From the NCBI GenBank assembly GCA_002914845.1, contig JXTC01000002.1, forward strand, positions 3,816,304 to 3,880,303: 64,000 nucleotides of DNA, written 5' to 3'. The notes under the pieces were generated by a model. That model was not told the origin of the DNA and ran no database searches. It worked only from the letters and a program-made list of their open reading frames with translations. This document shows, one piece after another, positions 47,643 through 59,852 of this stretch; position 1 is the first letter of the stretch; every line of letters starts with the position of its first letter. Source of the stretch: Trema orientale (Eukaryota; Streptophyta; Magnoliopsida; Rosales; Cannabaceae). The position numbers were made by a program, and so were the translations under genes.

Positions 47643-49170
47643 GAGAAATTAGGTTAAATATGCACGATAATAGGCATATTTTGGTCCATATGCTCTCCTC
47701 AATAAAACTTTGTAAAATATGCATATACCACCTGAAAAGTCACATTTATCCTCAATAAATTATATGCATCTCTTTTCTTTAACCAAGCCGAAATTTCTTC
47801 TCTTCCATGCCTCTATGATTCATTGTATCTCGATTCTTCAAATTAACAGTTGTATGAGAAGCTAAAATTGTAAGATAATACGAGAAAATATAACTGAAAG
47901 AATGAGGAAAAAGAATTTGATAAGAAAATCTCGCTCTCATCTCTCACATCACCTTCAAACTCACTATTTCCTTCTCTTCTCTCTTTATTCTTCTCCAATT
48001 AGTTCTGGGTATAGTTTAAAATAACATATTATCAAATTTCGAGATATTATAAGGTCATTTATATGTTGAAAAATCATTTTGAAGTTAATTTTTGCGAGTT
48101 TTAACAAAAAATCGCGATAATTTTCGATGATTTTCGATAGTTTTTCGATGATATTTCAATGAAAATTATATTCTCAGTAAAATTTCGATAAAAGTGGCAT
48201 TTTTCATAATTTTCAATGCAATTTCGATACAATTTCGATGCAATTTTCGATACAATTTCGATGATATTTTGATGAAAGTGGTATTTTTAGGAATATTTTA
48301 ATAAAATAGTATTTTTGATAATTTTTGATGCAATTTCGATGTATTTTCGATGATATTTCGATGAAAGTGCTATTTTTGATAATATTTTATCCGAAATGCC
48401 ACTTCATCGAAATTGTATCGAAATTGAATATTATCAAAAATACCACTTTCATCGAAATATTATCGAAAATGCATCGAAATTGCATCGAAAATTGTCAAAA
48501 ACGCCACTTTATTAAAAATATTTCTGAAAATACCACTTTCATCTAAATATCATCGAAATTGCATCGAAAATTAATCGAAATTGCGTCAAAATAGCATCGA
48601 AAATTATCAAAAATACCACTTTTATCGAAATTTTACTGAGAATACAATTTTCATCGAAATATCATCGAAAAACCATCGAAAATCATCGAAAATTATTGTG
48701 ATTTTTTATTAAAACTCGCAAAAATTAACCTCAAAATGATTTTTTAACACATAAATGACCTCGTAATATCTCGAAATTTGATAATATGTTATTTTAAACT
48801 ATACCCAGAACTAATTGGAGAAGAATGAAGAGAGAAGAGAGGGAAATAATGGGTTTGGCGGCGATGTGAGAGATGAGAGCGATGTTTTCTTATCAAATTC
48901 TTTTTCTTCCTCCTTTTAGTTATCTTTTCTCGTATTATCTTACAATTTTAGCTCCTCATACGACTGATAATTTGAAGAATCGAGATACAGAGAATCATAG
49001 AGGTATAGAGCAGAAGAAATTTCGGCTTGGTTAAAGAGAAGAGAGGTATATAATTTATTGAGGCTAAATGTAACTTTTCAGGTGGTATATGCATATTTTA
49101 CAAAGTTTTATTGAGGAGAGCATATGGACCAAAATATGCCTATTTTCATGCATATTTAACCTAATTTCTC
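47643..49170. mobile_element. 1.5-kb fold-back transposon (full-length inverted repeat)
   Basis: Both arms, about 760 bp each, are inverted copies of one another from the termini (GAGAAATTAGG and CCTAATTTCTC) to the centre near 48406. By eye the arms are roughly 90% alike. An 8-bp target duplication TAGTAAAT lies at 47635-47642 and 49171-49178. The inner thirds of both arms consist of many variants of ATTTTCGATG(A). There is no coding capacity. The 8-base duplication and long terminal repeats fit a non-autonomous hAT- or Mutator-type element. Confidence 0.92.
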
Positions 49171-49178
49171 TAGTAAAT

Positions 49179-50805
49179 TCACCATTTCAATTATTTTTAT
49201 GGTTTGATATTTCTTTTCTTCTAGTTCTTTCCACCTATGGCGGTGAGATAATGAGGTTTGGTGGGTTGTGGGGTTCGATGGAGATTCGGTGGGGATAAAA
49301 AACGGATATGGGTATGTTTTAATTGAAAATGTAATTCATTAAATGGGTTGAAAGATATGGCCATGGCCCATGGTGTTCCCATACCGTTTGTTGAATTTAT
49401 GCAGAAAGGAACGTATATAGGCTTGTTCTTCTTGTTTGCTGTTTCTAGATATGTCAATCTGGGTTTTTTGGGTCTGCTTTTCTCAAGTGAGATTGAGTGA
49501 ATTTCGTTTTCATGGGTGATTGGTTGTCAACATTTCAATTCTCCTTCAGTTCAAATTAAGCCTAATACAATTGTTTTCAACAAATTTGTTCTTCAGGTGA
49601 TTGATTTTTCTAGTTTTTTTCTTTTTAATTTAATTTCAATATAAGTTAATTATTGGGGCATATAGAAATATGACCAAATTTTAGGCCTAATTTAAGTAAA
49701 TATCCCTTTATCAAATGTTATAGCAAAATGTCTAGTATATATGTTTATATACCAAGTGTAAAATTTTATATATCAAGTACAAAAAATTATATACCTAGTA
49801 TATTTCAGTACAGTAACTGAAATTAGTAAATAAATATTTCTACCAAGTATAAAAATATATACCTAGACATTTAGCTATAAAATTTTAAAAATGAACATCT
49901 ATTTAATCAAAATTAAAATACCTAAATTTCTCTTAATTATTTTATTTTTGATGCTTTGCGTTTGATTGATTTAATTCATTTTAAAATATTTTACTCATTT
50001 TAAATTAAGCTTAACTAAGGGGATTGATGTGATTAATGGGATTATATGTTTGGTAACGATAATATGGTATCACAGAAATTGGTTCGTGTCAAACAAAGGA
50101 TAATTTTGTCTTTTAATTGAATAAATTGATTAAATTTTAAACCGATGGTGTATATTTATGAAAGTACAATTTTGTAAAACCCAAAATATAGGATAAAAAA
50201 TGAAAAAGACAATAATTGGAGTTATTTTTTTTACTTTTATTCTAAACTATGATGCTCTGTGTTTTTATTTTATTAAATTTTGTCACAGCTAAAAATCTCC
50301 ATATCGCATTTCATATGAGAAGTAATTTATTAGAAGGCATTTAACACGTTTCAATTTTCATTCTAATTAAGTGGTTGCTAGATGCACTGAATGCTGTGGC
50401 TTTGGATCGGTGATCTAGTAACTGACTTACAACTTGAGGTTAATATGAAAGAGTGATTCGTTTGATACATGACCTGGTTATTATTTGTTTGCCAACTACA
50501 TATAGTACGTTCTAGATATTTAGATTTCTTGAAATGTGCATTATTTAATTTACCATATGTATGAGATACAAGATCAGATTGCAATACAGACACATATATA
50601 AGAATAAATACACTTTATAAAAATTAATGCTGTAGCTTTGGGCCTAAGCCCACACTTAGCCTATTTAATGAAAGAGTATTTTGGCTTCTTTTTGCATTTA
50701 TAAGAGTGTTTTTAAAAATTACATTTTTATGAGTTCACAGTCGACGAAAAGTCGAAAATGCCTTCAGATTTAGTAAACACTATACAGTTTTTATGAGACG
50801 TTTTC
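49179..50805. other. No gene seen
   Basis: AT-rich DNA. A cluster of TATATACCTAGTATAT/TATATACCAAGTATAA-like words occurs at 49735-49865. No supported coding or RNA feature. Confidence 0.4.
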
Positions 50806-50825
50806 TTTTTTTTTTTTTTTTTTTN

Positions 50826-50916
<91 letters not shown>

Positions 50917-50939
50917 AAGGGGGGGGGGGGGGGGGGGGG
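50806..50939. other. Poly-T / N / poly-G tract, probable assembly fault
   Basis: Nineteen T bases, one N at 50825, ninety G bases (50826-50915), AAA, then twenty-one G bases. A G run of this size is not expected in a plant genome. Together with the only N I noticed, it marks an unreliable join. Confidence 0.9.
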
Positions 50940-51032
50940 AATTCAAATGTAGAGCAGATTGGAGAAGAAACCGTCGAGCTCAACTCCCCCATTTCTCTCC
51001 TATTTTTGGTAAAGTAACACAGTAGAAAAAAA

Positions 51033-51100
51033 CCTCCACAAACCCAAGTACCCAACCTTCACAAACCCAAATACCCAACTTCGACAAACCCAAGTACCCC
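51033..51100. repeat. Three direct repeats of a 22-base word
   Basis: Three copies of a word like CACAAACCCAAGTACCCAAC lie in tandem in the presumed 5' leader of the DUF1985-Ulp1 reading. The third is slightly altered. Confidence 0.8.
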
Positions 51101-51133
51101 ATTTCTCTCCTTTGTTCTGATCTGTCACAAAGA

Positions 51134-54100
51134 ATGGTGAAAACCCGCTGGACTTCGAAGAAGAGGAAATGAGTGGAAGATTCGTACTTTGAATCTCCGC
51201 CTCCACAATTGTCTTCTCCGAGGATGTCATTAAGGTTGAAGAAGAAGAAGGGTGAGGAGGCTGGAATTGAAGCCTCACCCATCTGGTTATCTACCGCGGT
51301 GGCAAAGACGTCAGTGAAGAAGACGATGGTGAAGAAGTCGAAGGAAAAAGAGAAAAAAGGCAGCGGCAAAAGAAGAAAACGTAATTTTTTTGTTGATTTT
51401 CGTTTTGGAATATATCTTTGTTTTGGAGTATTGAATTTGGGGTATTGAGTCTACTTCATAGATTGCCTATTTTGTGTAAATGGACCCAGAAAAAGTAATC
51501 AAAGAATCATATTTATTTTTGTTTAGTTCATGCAAAGGTTGATTAAAAGTTTTTATTTATTATTTGATAGAAAAATGTATGCACGTTATTGATTTGTGAC
51601 TGTAGACCACAAAAGTTGTGAATGTAGCGTTTAATGTTGAACCAGTATATGACTTATGGACACAAATGTGTGACTGACTTGAAGTTCAAATACCTTTAAT
51701 ATTGGACCGGTTTATTTCTGCCTTGCAATCACAAATGAGTGACTAATGTTTAAGGGTCACAAACTTTGTGACTTGATGTCCCAAGACATTTGTACTATAA
51801 TAGATTACACCTAAATAGTATGACATTATGACAGTCACACATTTGTGTAAGAGGATCACAAAATTTGTGACTTGATATCTGAAGACTTTTGTACTATAAT
51901 GGATTATACCTAAACAATACAATATTATGACAGTCACATATTTGTGTCATATTAATAAGGAAAGGTTGTTCAATTCATGTCTTTGTTAATATAAATGCTC
52001 TTTTTTTTTTTTTTTTTTTTTTTTTTACAGGGATGGAAATTATTATTGGAGTTTGAAGATAATGAAGTAAGACAAGGGAAGATTAATTTTTTTGGTTACA
52101 TCGATAGTTGCATAGGACACATCAAAACAAAGCTGAGTGAACAACAAAAAGAGATGTTTTCTCAAACCTGTTTTGGTCATTTCCTTAAGGTGAAGCAACT
52201 TGCGTCTTCTGCACAAATACTTGATCATCTAGTAATGCGAGTGGCAGAAGTTTGTGGATATAAAGGGAGTGACAAAGTATTCTTTTAAATTTGTAGTAAA
52301 TTGGTCAGCTTTTCCATAGAAGACATGGCGCTTATTACGGATTTATGGTGTGATGGTGACACCAATGAAAAGTTGTGGAAAACAAAAGGGAGAAAGCATA
52401 TCGGCCCAACTTACTTCGCTGATAATAATACATTAACAGGGCAGGGCATTAAGATTGTATTTGATCTTATGCCAACTCAAAATGATGAGGATAGGGTGAA
52501 AGTAGCTTTACTTTATTTGCTGGCTAGTGGTCTTCTCAATAATAGTCCCAGGGTGCATCTCTCTAGGTTCTATGTAGACCTTATTGATGATTTGGAATCA
52601 TTCAACAAATATCCATGGGGAAACTTCTATGGGATGAGACGAGCGAATAGATTCGACTACAAGTTGGAAATGAAGTTAAGAAGGAGAAGGGAGTGAATCA
52701 CTATAATATGTTTGGATTTCCTACGGTATTACAAATATGGTCTTACGAGACTATTCCTTTGCTTGGCCAAGTTTTTACCGTAAAGGAGAAGAAAGCAGAG
52801 TCCATCCCAAGACTATTGCGTTGGAGTACTGACATGGCGCCATCCGCAGAGGTGCTGCAGAGGTCTATTTTCTCAAATCCGAATGTGATTCACTAAATAA
52901 TTAAAGTAAATTTAAATTCTCCCTTTTATTTGACACCCTGTCAAAGTAGTTATGACTCTCTGTCACGAATTCAATTAATAAAGTGTTGTATTGTCATAAT
53001 AAATTTTGAGTTCACTTGACATATATGATGACCCTATTTTATGTTGACGCACTTTAATGAATTTTTAGTTGGAGATTGTATCAATGATGCCTACGGTAAA
53101 GGAGTTGGAGCATCCACACATCAATACCATGTTTGAATTGGAGAAGGAAAAGGACGAGACTTTTGTTTCGAAGGGGAAACTATTCTCAAATTTTGGTTTG
53201 AATGAGAAGTATGAACCTGGTGACGATGATGAATCCCAGCACATAGATGGTAATATACATATATTGTCTTGTGTCAACAAGGGTTAAAGCTTTGATGGTA
53301 AAGCTTAAGGAACATCAAGGTCTTCGGAGTTAGAGGTAAAAGCAAGGCTCTATAGAGTTGAGGAGGACCTCGCCAGTGTTAAGGATGAGGGCCGAGGTTT
53401 TCGAAAAGATCAGAAGCACATGATGGCCATTTTAAAAAATTGTGAAAATATATTGCAGAAGTTGAATCGTAGGTACGATATAAAAGATCGATATGATACA
53501 GGAATGGGAAAGAACGAAAAGGAAATAGAGAAAACAATTGGTGAGAAAAAACTGAAAAGAAGTGATGTTGATGACAGAGAACAAGTCACAAGTTTGGGCG
53601 GTGATAATGTGGATGAAAAGGTTAGGAAAGTAAGTGAAAAGGATGGAAATGTGAACGCGTTTCTTAAAGGATAGGAAGAGATAAAGAAAAAGCTAGAAGA
53701 GGAAGAGCAAAGGCAATTCATAGCTGTAGATATAGAAGACATAGAAAAGGAGGCAGTATATGATACAAGTCCCATGTTTTCTACCCAGGATGTTACAAAA
53801 CTTTTTGGGTCTACAGGTGATGTAGACAAAGCGGTTGAAATAACAACATTGTATTTGGTAGGTTTCTACGTTATTTGAAGTCACAAATATTATGACTGAT
53901 AAATAAGAAGTTATAATTATGTTTGTTTGTTTATTTATTTGTAAAGGGAACCGAGGATGGAGTAATGAATGAGCTGTAATAACAGGAGGTTAGAATGCCA
54001 GAGGTTGACACACCAGTTGTAAAGGTAAACTTACATTTTTGCCGTGGAAACAATTCTATGACTTACAATCACAAATATAAAACTAAATGTGAAATGTTTT

Positions 54101-56239
54101 CCTTTATTAAAAGAGGATAATATTGTGGAGGATGACAAGGCAATATATGATGAAACACCTATGATTTTTAAGGTAAAGTATTATGTTCTTTTTGTTTGTC
54201 ACAATTATGTGACCTGGAGTTACAGAATACAGAGTTTACTCGGTGTTCCTTCATACTTAATAGTATTTGATTATTTTATGCAGGGGCATAATAAGCTGGA
54301 TACAGACAATATCCCAGCACATCCACATGTTGGGGAAAATATAGGTTTGAAGGTATACATATGATTTGTCACTGTAAGTCACAATTTTATGACTTATAGT
54401 CATAGTTTTAAAATGATGTCTGCGTTACTTTGAATTTATCGGATCTGTGACACAATATTGTGACAAAATTTTCTTGTATTTTCAAAGGTCGAAGAGAATG
54501 TTCGAACTAACAACCCACATGAACATGTCGGGGAGAAAGTGGATGAAAAACTAATGCCGGAGGTAAGTCACAAATATATGACAAAAAGTCACGAATTTAT
54601 GACACAAAGTCACAAATATATGATTGTAAGTCAGCCGAAGATACGCATATTATGGCTTTTGTACAAATTTTGACCCTTTTTGTTTCTTCATGAAGGGAGA
54701 AGATGAGCATGATGTGCCGATTGCAACTAAAATCCCAGATCAATATTCCAGGGAGAAAGTTAAGAATGTTAGTTAATAATCTGTAATGTAGTGTCATAAA
54801 TGTGTGACTGTTATTCACAATTTGTCTTACCAATTGTTACTTAAGTTTTTTTTGTGAACATTTTACTTTCGGATGAAGCAGAAGGCAGCCAAAAAGGATG
54901 TTCCAGTAAAGAATGTTCGACGCACGGCAAGGCAAAAAAAGCCTACTGTCGGATTTTCGCCTTCAGAGAAATTAATCAAAACCAATGAAGAAGGGGTACC
55001 TGGAAATAACGTCATGAAAAAGTCTAAAAAGCCCAGGAGTAAGTGGCCCTTATAGAGAAAATGTCTTTTTTCATTTGACTAGGAGAAAAACCAGATGAAC
55101 AACTCTTGAAAGCCTTTGATCGGTGGATAAATGAAGGTCTTCAAAAAGACCACCAATAAAGATAAGATTGGTTAGTCATAGCCTGCATTATATCAAACTC
55201 AATTTATTATTTAGAAATTCTATTAACATATGGACTTCCATATAGAAATGTGGTTATAAAGTACGTACCTCATCATGAGCAATTGACGAGGACATTGGAT
55301 TTTGGTATCACTATCACTCACAAGAAGAGCTGGCTTTATGTTCTTCACCAATCAAAACAATGGTTGATGGATGATATAAATTTCACCCTATCTTTATTAA
55401 TATTTGCACTCTTTTTAAAATTTTGTGACAGTTTGTAATAACGTTTGTGAAAGTCTGTCACAGTAATAGTTGAATTACTCTCCCATTTTTTGTGTCCAGC
55501 ATATATGCACTTGCTTCTACTGCTTGAGGAAGAAGCGCAACTACAACATGGACCAGTTCATATAATTTTTCATGACGACAGATACATATTTCGCCAATTA
55601 CCTTAAATCTGGTTGGAAATAATTCAACAATTCTGGGGGTCAACTTGATTAGGAAAAATTGTCCACCATTCGAAGTTACATTATTGGTGGTCACATGGCT
55701 TGCCATTTTCCATAGACTGAAGTAGATCAGGTGTACATTCCAGTGCATGATGAGGTACTTAAGCACTGGATTCTCTTCGTAGTAGATCTATCTACGAGGG
55801 CCTTCACAGTATATGACTCTTTGAAGAGCGATACAGACACTAGAGTCAAGGACAAGCTCGAAGCGATGGCCACTTTTTTGCCAGTTCTGCTTGATAGTCT
55901 TGGCATCTTTACGGAGTGAAAAGATAAAAATGGTCCTGCACCATTAAAAGTTAAGTATTGTTCCGATAACCCACAGCAGGATAACGAGTAATCGTATTTT
56001 ATGTTTTTACACATTTTCATATACTAATTATAACATTGTTATTTAATTAATTTTTGTACTATGATAGTGGGGACTGCGGTGTCTTTGTGATCAAGCATGC
56101 TGACTACTTAACTCATGACTATTCAATACTAGATGTCCGTCACGAAAAGATGGATTTCTTCTGTCAAAAGCTCACATTTAAGTTGTACTCACATGCCATG
56201 GACAAGGATGAGAAAGAACTTGCTAGTGACTTAGAGTGA
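51134..56239 (+). pseudogene. DUF1985-Ulp1 (C48) protease of the MULE, decayed
   Basis: The second protein found in many plant MULEs: a DUF1985 domain joined to a SUMO/ubiquitin-like protease. The likely start is ATG 51134 (MVKTRWTSKKRK), followed by a Lys-rich basic tail (to about 51390). DUF1985 spans 52030-52895 (WKLLLEFEDNEVRQGKINFF; SFSIEDMALITDLW; YNMFGFPTVLQIWSYE). A long Lys/Glu-rich, low-complexity middle in several short exons follows (53070-55050). The protease lies at 55713-56239: His in VLKHWILFVVD, Asp in VYDSL, Gln in NPQQ, Cys in SGDCGVFVIKH. All catalytic residues remain. It is dead through in-frame stops (for example in the first 40 bases of coding sequence, at 52286-52288, and after GIFTE near 55917) and a frame change near 52620-52640. 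Confidence 0.85.
51754..51950. repeat. 2 x 99-bp tandem repeat in the first large intron
   Basis: Copies 51754-51852 and 51853-51950, with a period of 99. Each opens with a palindrome of the GTCACAAATTTGTGAC type and closes with CAGTCACAYATTTGTGT. It appears to be a duplicated block of the element-wide motif. Confidence 0.85.
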
Positions 56240-57382
56240 GAATGACCCTATTCAAACTTTATTTTGTGGGTTTTGTAATATGCTAATTTGAAAATAGTTA
56301 GACAATATGAAGAAGACAAATGTTTTGTGACTATTTCTGTGAAGAACTGACACAAGTTAGGCAGGTTGTCTCTATTTTGCTACTTCCACCCAAATTGTGT
56401 TGCCCCTTTTAATATTATCTTATTAGATGCATTATTTTTTCATGCCTCTGATTAATTTATTAGAAAATAGCACAATTTCTTGACGGTATATTATACTTTC
56501 TGTAACAACGAGTCACATATTATTGTAGACCATAAAAAATATCAAGAGCTACAAATTTTGTGACCTTTATTTACAGTTACTTTTTAAAGTTACCATAAAA
56601 TATCAAAGGTCTCAGTTATAAAATATTAGATAATGTGCGATTTAACAAAAACATTCAACGAAGTGGTAATTTTGCACACTTTTGTTACAGTACGATACAT
56701 ATTAATTTCACACACTAGGAGCATGTTCACACAAACTAATTACAAACTTATTAATGGCGAAAATGGCTACTAGAATGGCTTCCTTGTCCATAGATGCTTG
56801 TACATGACAGGATCGGATTCTTACAAGTCTGCCTATTGTGGCCACTTTGGCTGCAGCGTGAGCATTTTTGCCTTCGAGCCTTTTTACCATTTGATGGGAT
56901 CCTCTTCTTCTTTGGCCTACCAGCTAATCTTAGCTCGCACAATTGGTGGTTTTACTACTAGATCTTTAATCTCCTCAGGGATTATCCAATCAGAGGGGTG
57001 ACCAAGAAGGTGCACAACTCCAGCATAAGTGGCAATCAACTTCTCTTTTTTGTAATAGCTAGATATGTAATTATACACAGAGAAGCCACGAAATGAAGAA
57101 GCTGCCACTACATGTGAACATATAAATTGGCCGACTTGGAATTATTGACATGTGCAAGTTTTATTCTCCAGATCAACAACATATGGTATACAATCCCTAT
57201 CCACGACCTCAAACTATAAAACACTTGATGGATTGACCTAATAATAAGTTTGATGAATGAAGTCAATACAAATAGTCAGAAATTGTAAGACAAATCGTCA
57301 CAAAATATGTGATGGTATGTCATACATTCTATTACCTTAAGGCACAAAATTCACTACGCGGAGTCACAAAAAACTTTACAAC

Positions 57383-58859
57383 TGTTATGCTAAAATGCAT
57401 ATACGTAAAATATTTGCAAGTGCATGGGTCGTAATCAAGTAATAAAGTGATAAGAGAGTTGTCATCCCACGAGGAATTGAGTGTTAAATTATCGCTAAGT
57501 ACTAAAATTATCGTGACCTAACTTTATCTAGGCAACCAAACTAAGTGAATTTATAACTTAAATAAATACAAAGATAAATATCAATATAAAAATAAAATAT
57601 AAAAACTCTATGCATAAATGTACTGGGGGATTGAATTCACCTAACTATTAACTATGTCTTTTGATCACTAATTGCATTCAAATCAATTATTCCTAGTTTA
57701 TAAGCCAAGAACCCAAATGTATTTCTACTCCCTCTCTCGAGTGCCAAGTGAAATCATTCCTAAAACTCGGTTCCAATATCTCTATTCCGAACCTAGAAAT
57801 TAAGAATTCATTATGTTCAATGGTTCTTTGTTCATGACTTCAAAGGAATTATAGGTCCTCTCAAACTCTACAAAATCCTAGGTTATACTATCCTATAATT
57901 ATTCCTAAAATTTCCTCTCTTCAGTGCCAAATTCTAGAAACCAAATTATCCAACTAGTAGCTAATTAGTTGAGAAGCATTAAGTACGGAATAGCATAAAT
58001 AAACTCAAGAACAATATCAACGAGCATACTAGAAATCAAAACATTGAATAAGTTTAAATAACATCAAACCCCAAGCATATAACAATTAATTCAACATAGG
58101 AGAATCCAACACTAATCTCAACAAGAATTTCATATATCCAAACATATTCAACAAATCAAGCATAATACAAAATTCAAATGAGATTAGAGTGAGAAAGAGG
58201 ATAAGAAAAACTCTTTTGTGGAGGTAGAACTTCAAGCTTCAATTCTTCAAGCAACTCTTTCAAGCTTCGTCTTCAAATTTTTGCTCCAAGCTCCTTCTTC
58301 TCTAAGATTTTTGAGTTCTCTTTCTTGTAGTTTCTCTCCAACTCTCCGCCCTTGCTATGGAGGCTTAAGAGTATATTTAAGGGCCTTCAAGATGACCTAG
58401 GCCGGGTGGAATGTCAACCATTCGATCTGATGACATCAATGGTCCAGATTGGCTCTAAAAACTCGCTAAAAACACGCTTTCGGATGCTGTGTAGCACCGC
58501 GGCACTCCCTGACTAGCGCCAAAGTGCTCTAGCCTCAGGAAATCAGTTTTTCAGGTAGTTAGCACCACGGCGCTCTCGGCTCTGGAATTCAGCACGAACA
58601 GTTTTCTTCCCGGGGGCACTATTTCTTCGTTTTAGCTCTGTTTTACCTGATTTTCGTTGCGTTGCGTTTGTATCAGACTCAACTTTCATCCTTAATAGTT
58701 GAAATATCCATATTTAGCACCAATTTATCTTGATTCGCATTTATTCGTAAGAACTACAAAAATAAAGTAAAAACATATCAAACCAATATAAATGCTTGAG
58801 AACTTACAATTATTTGAGCTGAATGGTACTTAATTTATGAGTGAATTAATCACTCATCA
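57383..58859 (-). repeat. 3' LTR of the nested Athila-like element
   Basis: About 1,477 bp from TGATGAGTG (at 58859, minus) to CATAACA (at 57383). Its first 400 bases are repeated at 59455-59852. It carries GC-rich AGCACCGCGGCAC-type words near 58490-58580. Confidence 0.8.
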
Positions 58860-59454
58860 AATACTCCCAAACTCAAATATTTGCTTGTCCTTAAGCAAAA
58901 CAAAACAAGAAAAAGAAAAGCAAAACACAAATTAAGTACTAATGGCATAAACGATAAAGTATGATTTTTGTATCGAATCAAAAACCGTGCAAGTATCTCC
59001 GAAGCCACAAAATGTTCCAAGCTCAAAAGAAATGCAAACATTGAGATTATCTAGGATTTCAACTTCAAGCATCAATTTAACTCCACTTAAGACTCTTAAT
59101 GTATAAGTATGTGCAAAATCAATATCACTTAACAAAATGAACTTCAGATAAACTTGTGTGTTTCGATAGACAATGAAATATCTCTATATGATGCAATTTG
59201 GAACTACCATACGCCCATTTTTCATGTCGCTCTCCACTAATGTATATTAGTATGTCATCAAAGATCAAAAAGTCTTTCATTAAGCTTGTAATGTCGGCTT
59301 GGGCAAAGGTAAGGTAATTTTTGGAAAAGAAGAAAAAAAAAAATTGAGGTTCAAATCACCCTTAAGCACATTAATCTAGGACGTTTATAGAGTTATTCCT
59401 TGGTACACTAAATAGTACTCCCACACTTCTTTTCAACTAAATTTCTCTTCTATC

Positions 59455-59852
59455 AAAACTCGCTAAAAACACGCTTCCGGATGCTGTGTAGCGCCGTGGC
59501 GCTCCTTGGCCACTGCTGCGGTGCTATAGCCTCGGGAAATCAGTTTTTCAAGCAGCGCCGCGGCGCTCTCGACTTTGGAATTTAGCACGAATAGTTTTTT
59601 TCCCGGGGGCGCCATTTCTTCGTTTGAGCTCTGTTTTGCCTGATTTTCATTACGTTACATTCGTATCGGACTCAGCTTTCATTCTCAATGGTTTAAATAC
59701 CCATATTTAGCACCAATTTATCTTAATTCGTATTTATTCACAAAAACTATAAAAATAAAGTAAAAACATATCAAACCAATATAAATGCTTGAGAACTTAT
59801 AATTATTTGAGCTGAATGGTACTTGATTTGTGAGTGAATTAATCACTCATCA
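59455..59852 (-). repeat. Partial 5' LTR of the nested element
   Basis: 398 bp matching 58457-58859 from the shared AAAACTCGCTAAAAACACGC to the shared CACTCATCA terminus. Confidence 0.85.

Larger units (their letters stand above)
57383..59852 (-). mobile_element. Internally deleted Athila-like LTR element nested in the transposase
   Basis: 2,470 bp. Read on the minus strand it starts TGATGAGTGATTAATTCACT at 59852. A partial 5' LTR (59852-59455) is followed by about 595 bp of 3' internal sequence (59454-58860) ending in the purine tract GAGTTTGGGAGTATT. A full 3' LTR of about 1.48 kb (58859-57383) follows and ends ...GCATAACA. The LTR copies differ by roughly one base in ten where compared. 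The flanking 5-mers are ACAAC (57378-57382) and ATAAC (59853-59857), one mismatch. There is no coding sequence. It is broken by one large internal loss and is moderately old, but younger than its MULE host. Confidence 0.8.

Noticed and set aside
48325-48546. 73-codon ORF inside the fold-back element
   Set aside because: It is a by-product of the ATTTTCGATG-type repeats and spans the centre of the palindrome. There is no protein-like signal.
50780-51055. Open frames giving polyproline or polyglycine proteins
   Set aside because: They are translations of the poly-G/poly-C tract that looks like an assembly artefact, not genes.
53065-53829. Minus-strand ORFs rich in Ser/Phe
   Set aside because: Antisense shadows of the Lys/Glu-rich middle exons of the DUF1985-Ulp1 reading.
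55731-56239. Host SUMO protease gene
   Set aside because: The joined DUF1985 domain, convergent MuDR transposase and multiple stops show that it is transposon cargo, even though the catalytic residues are still readable.
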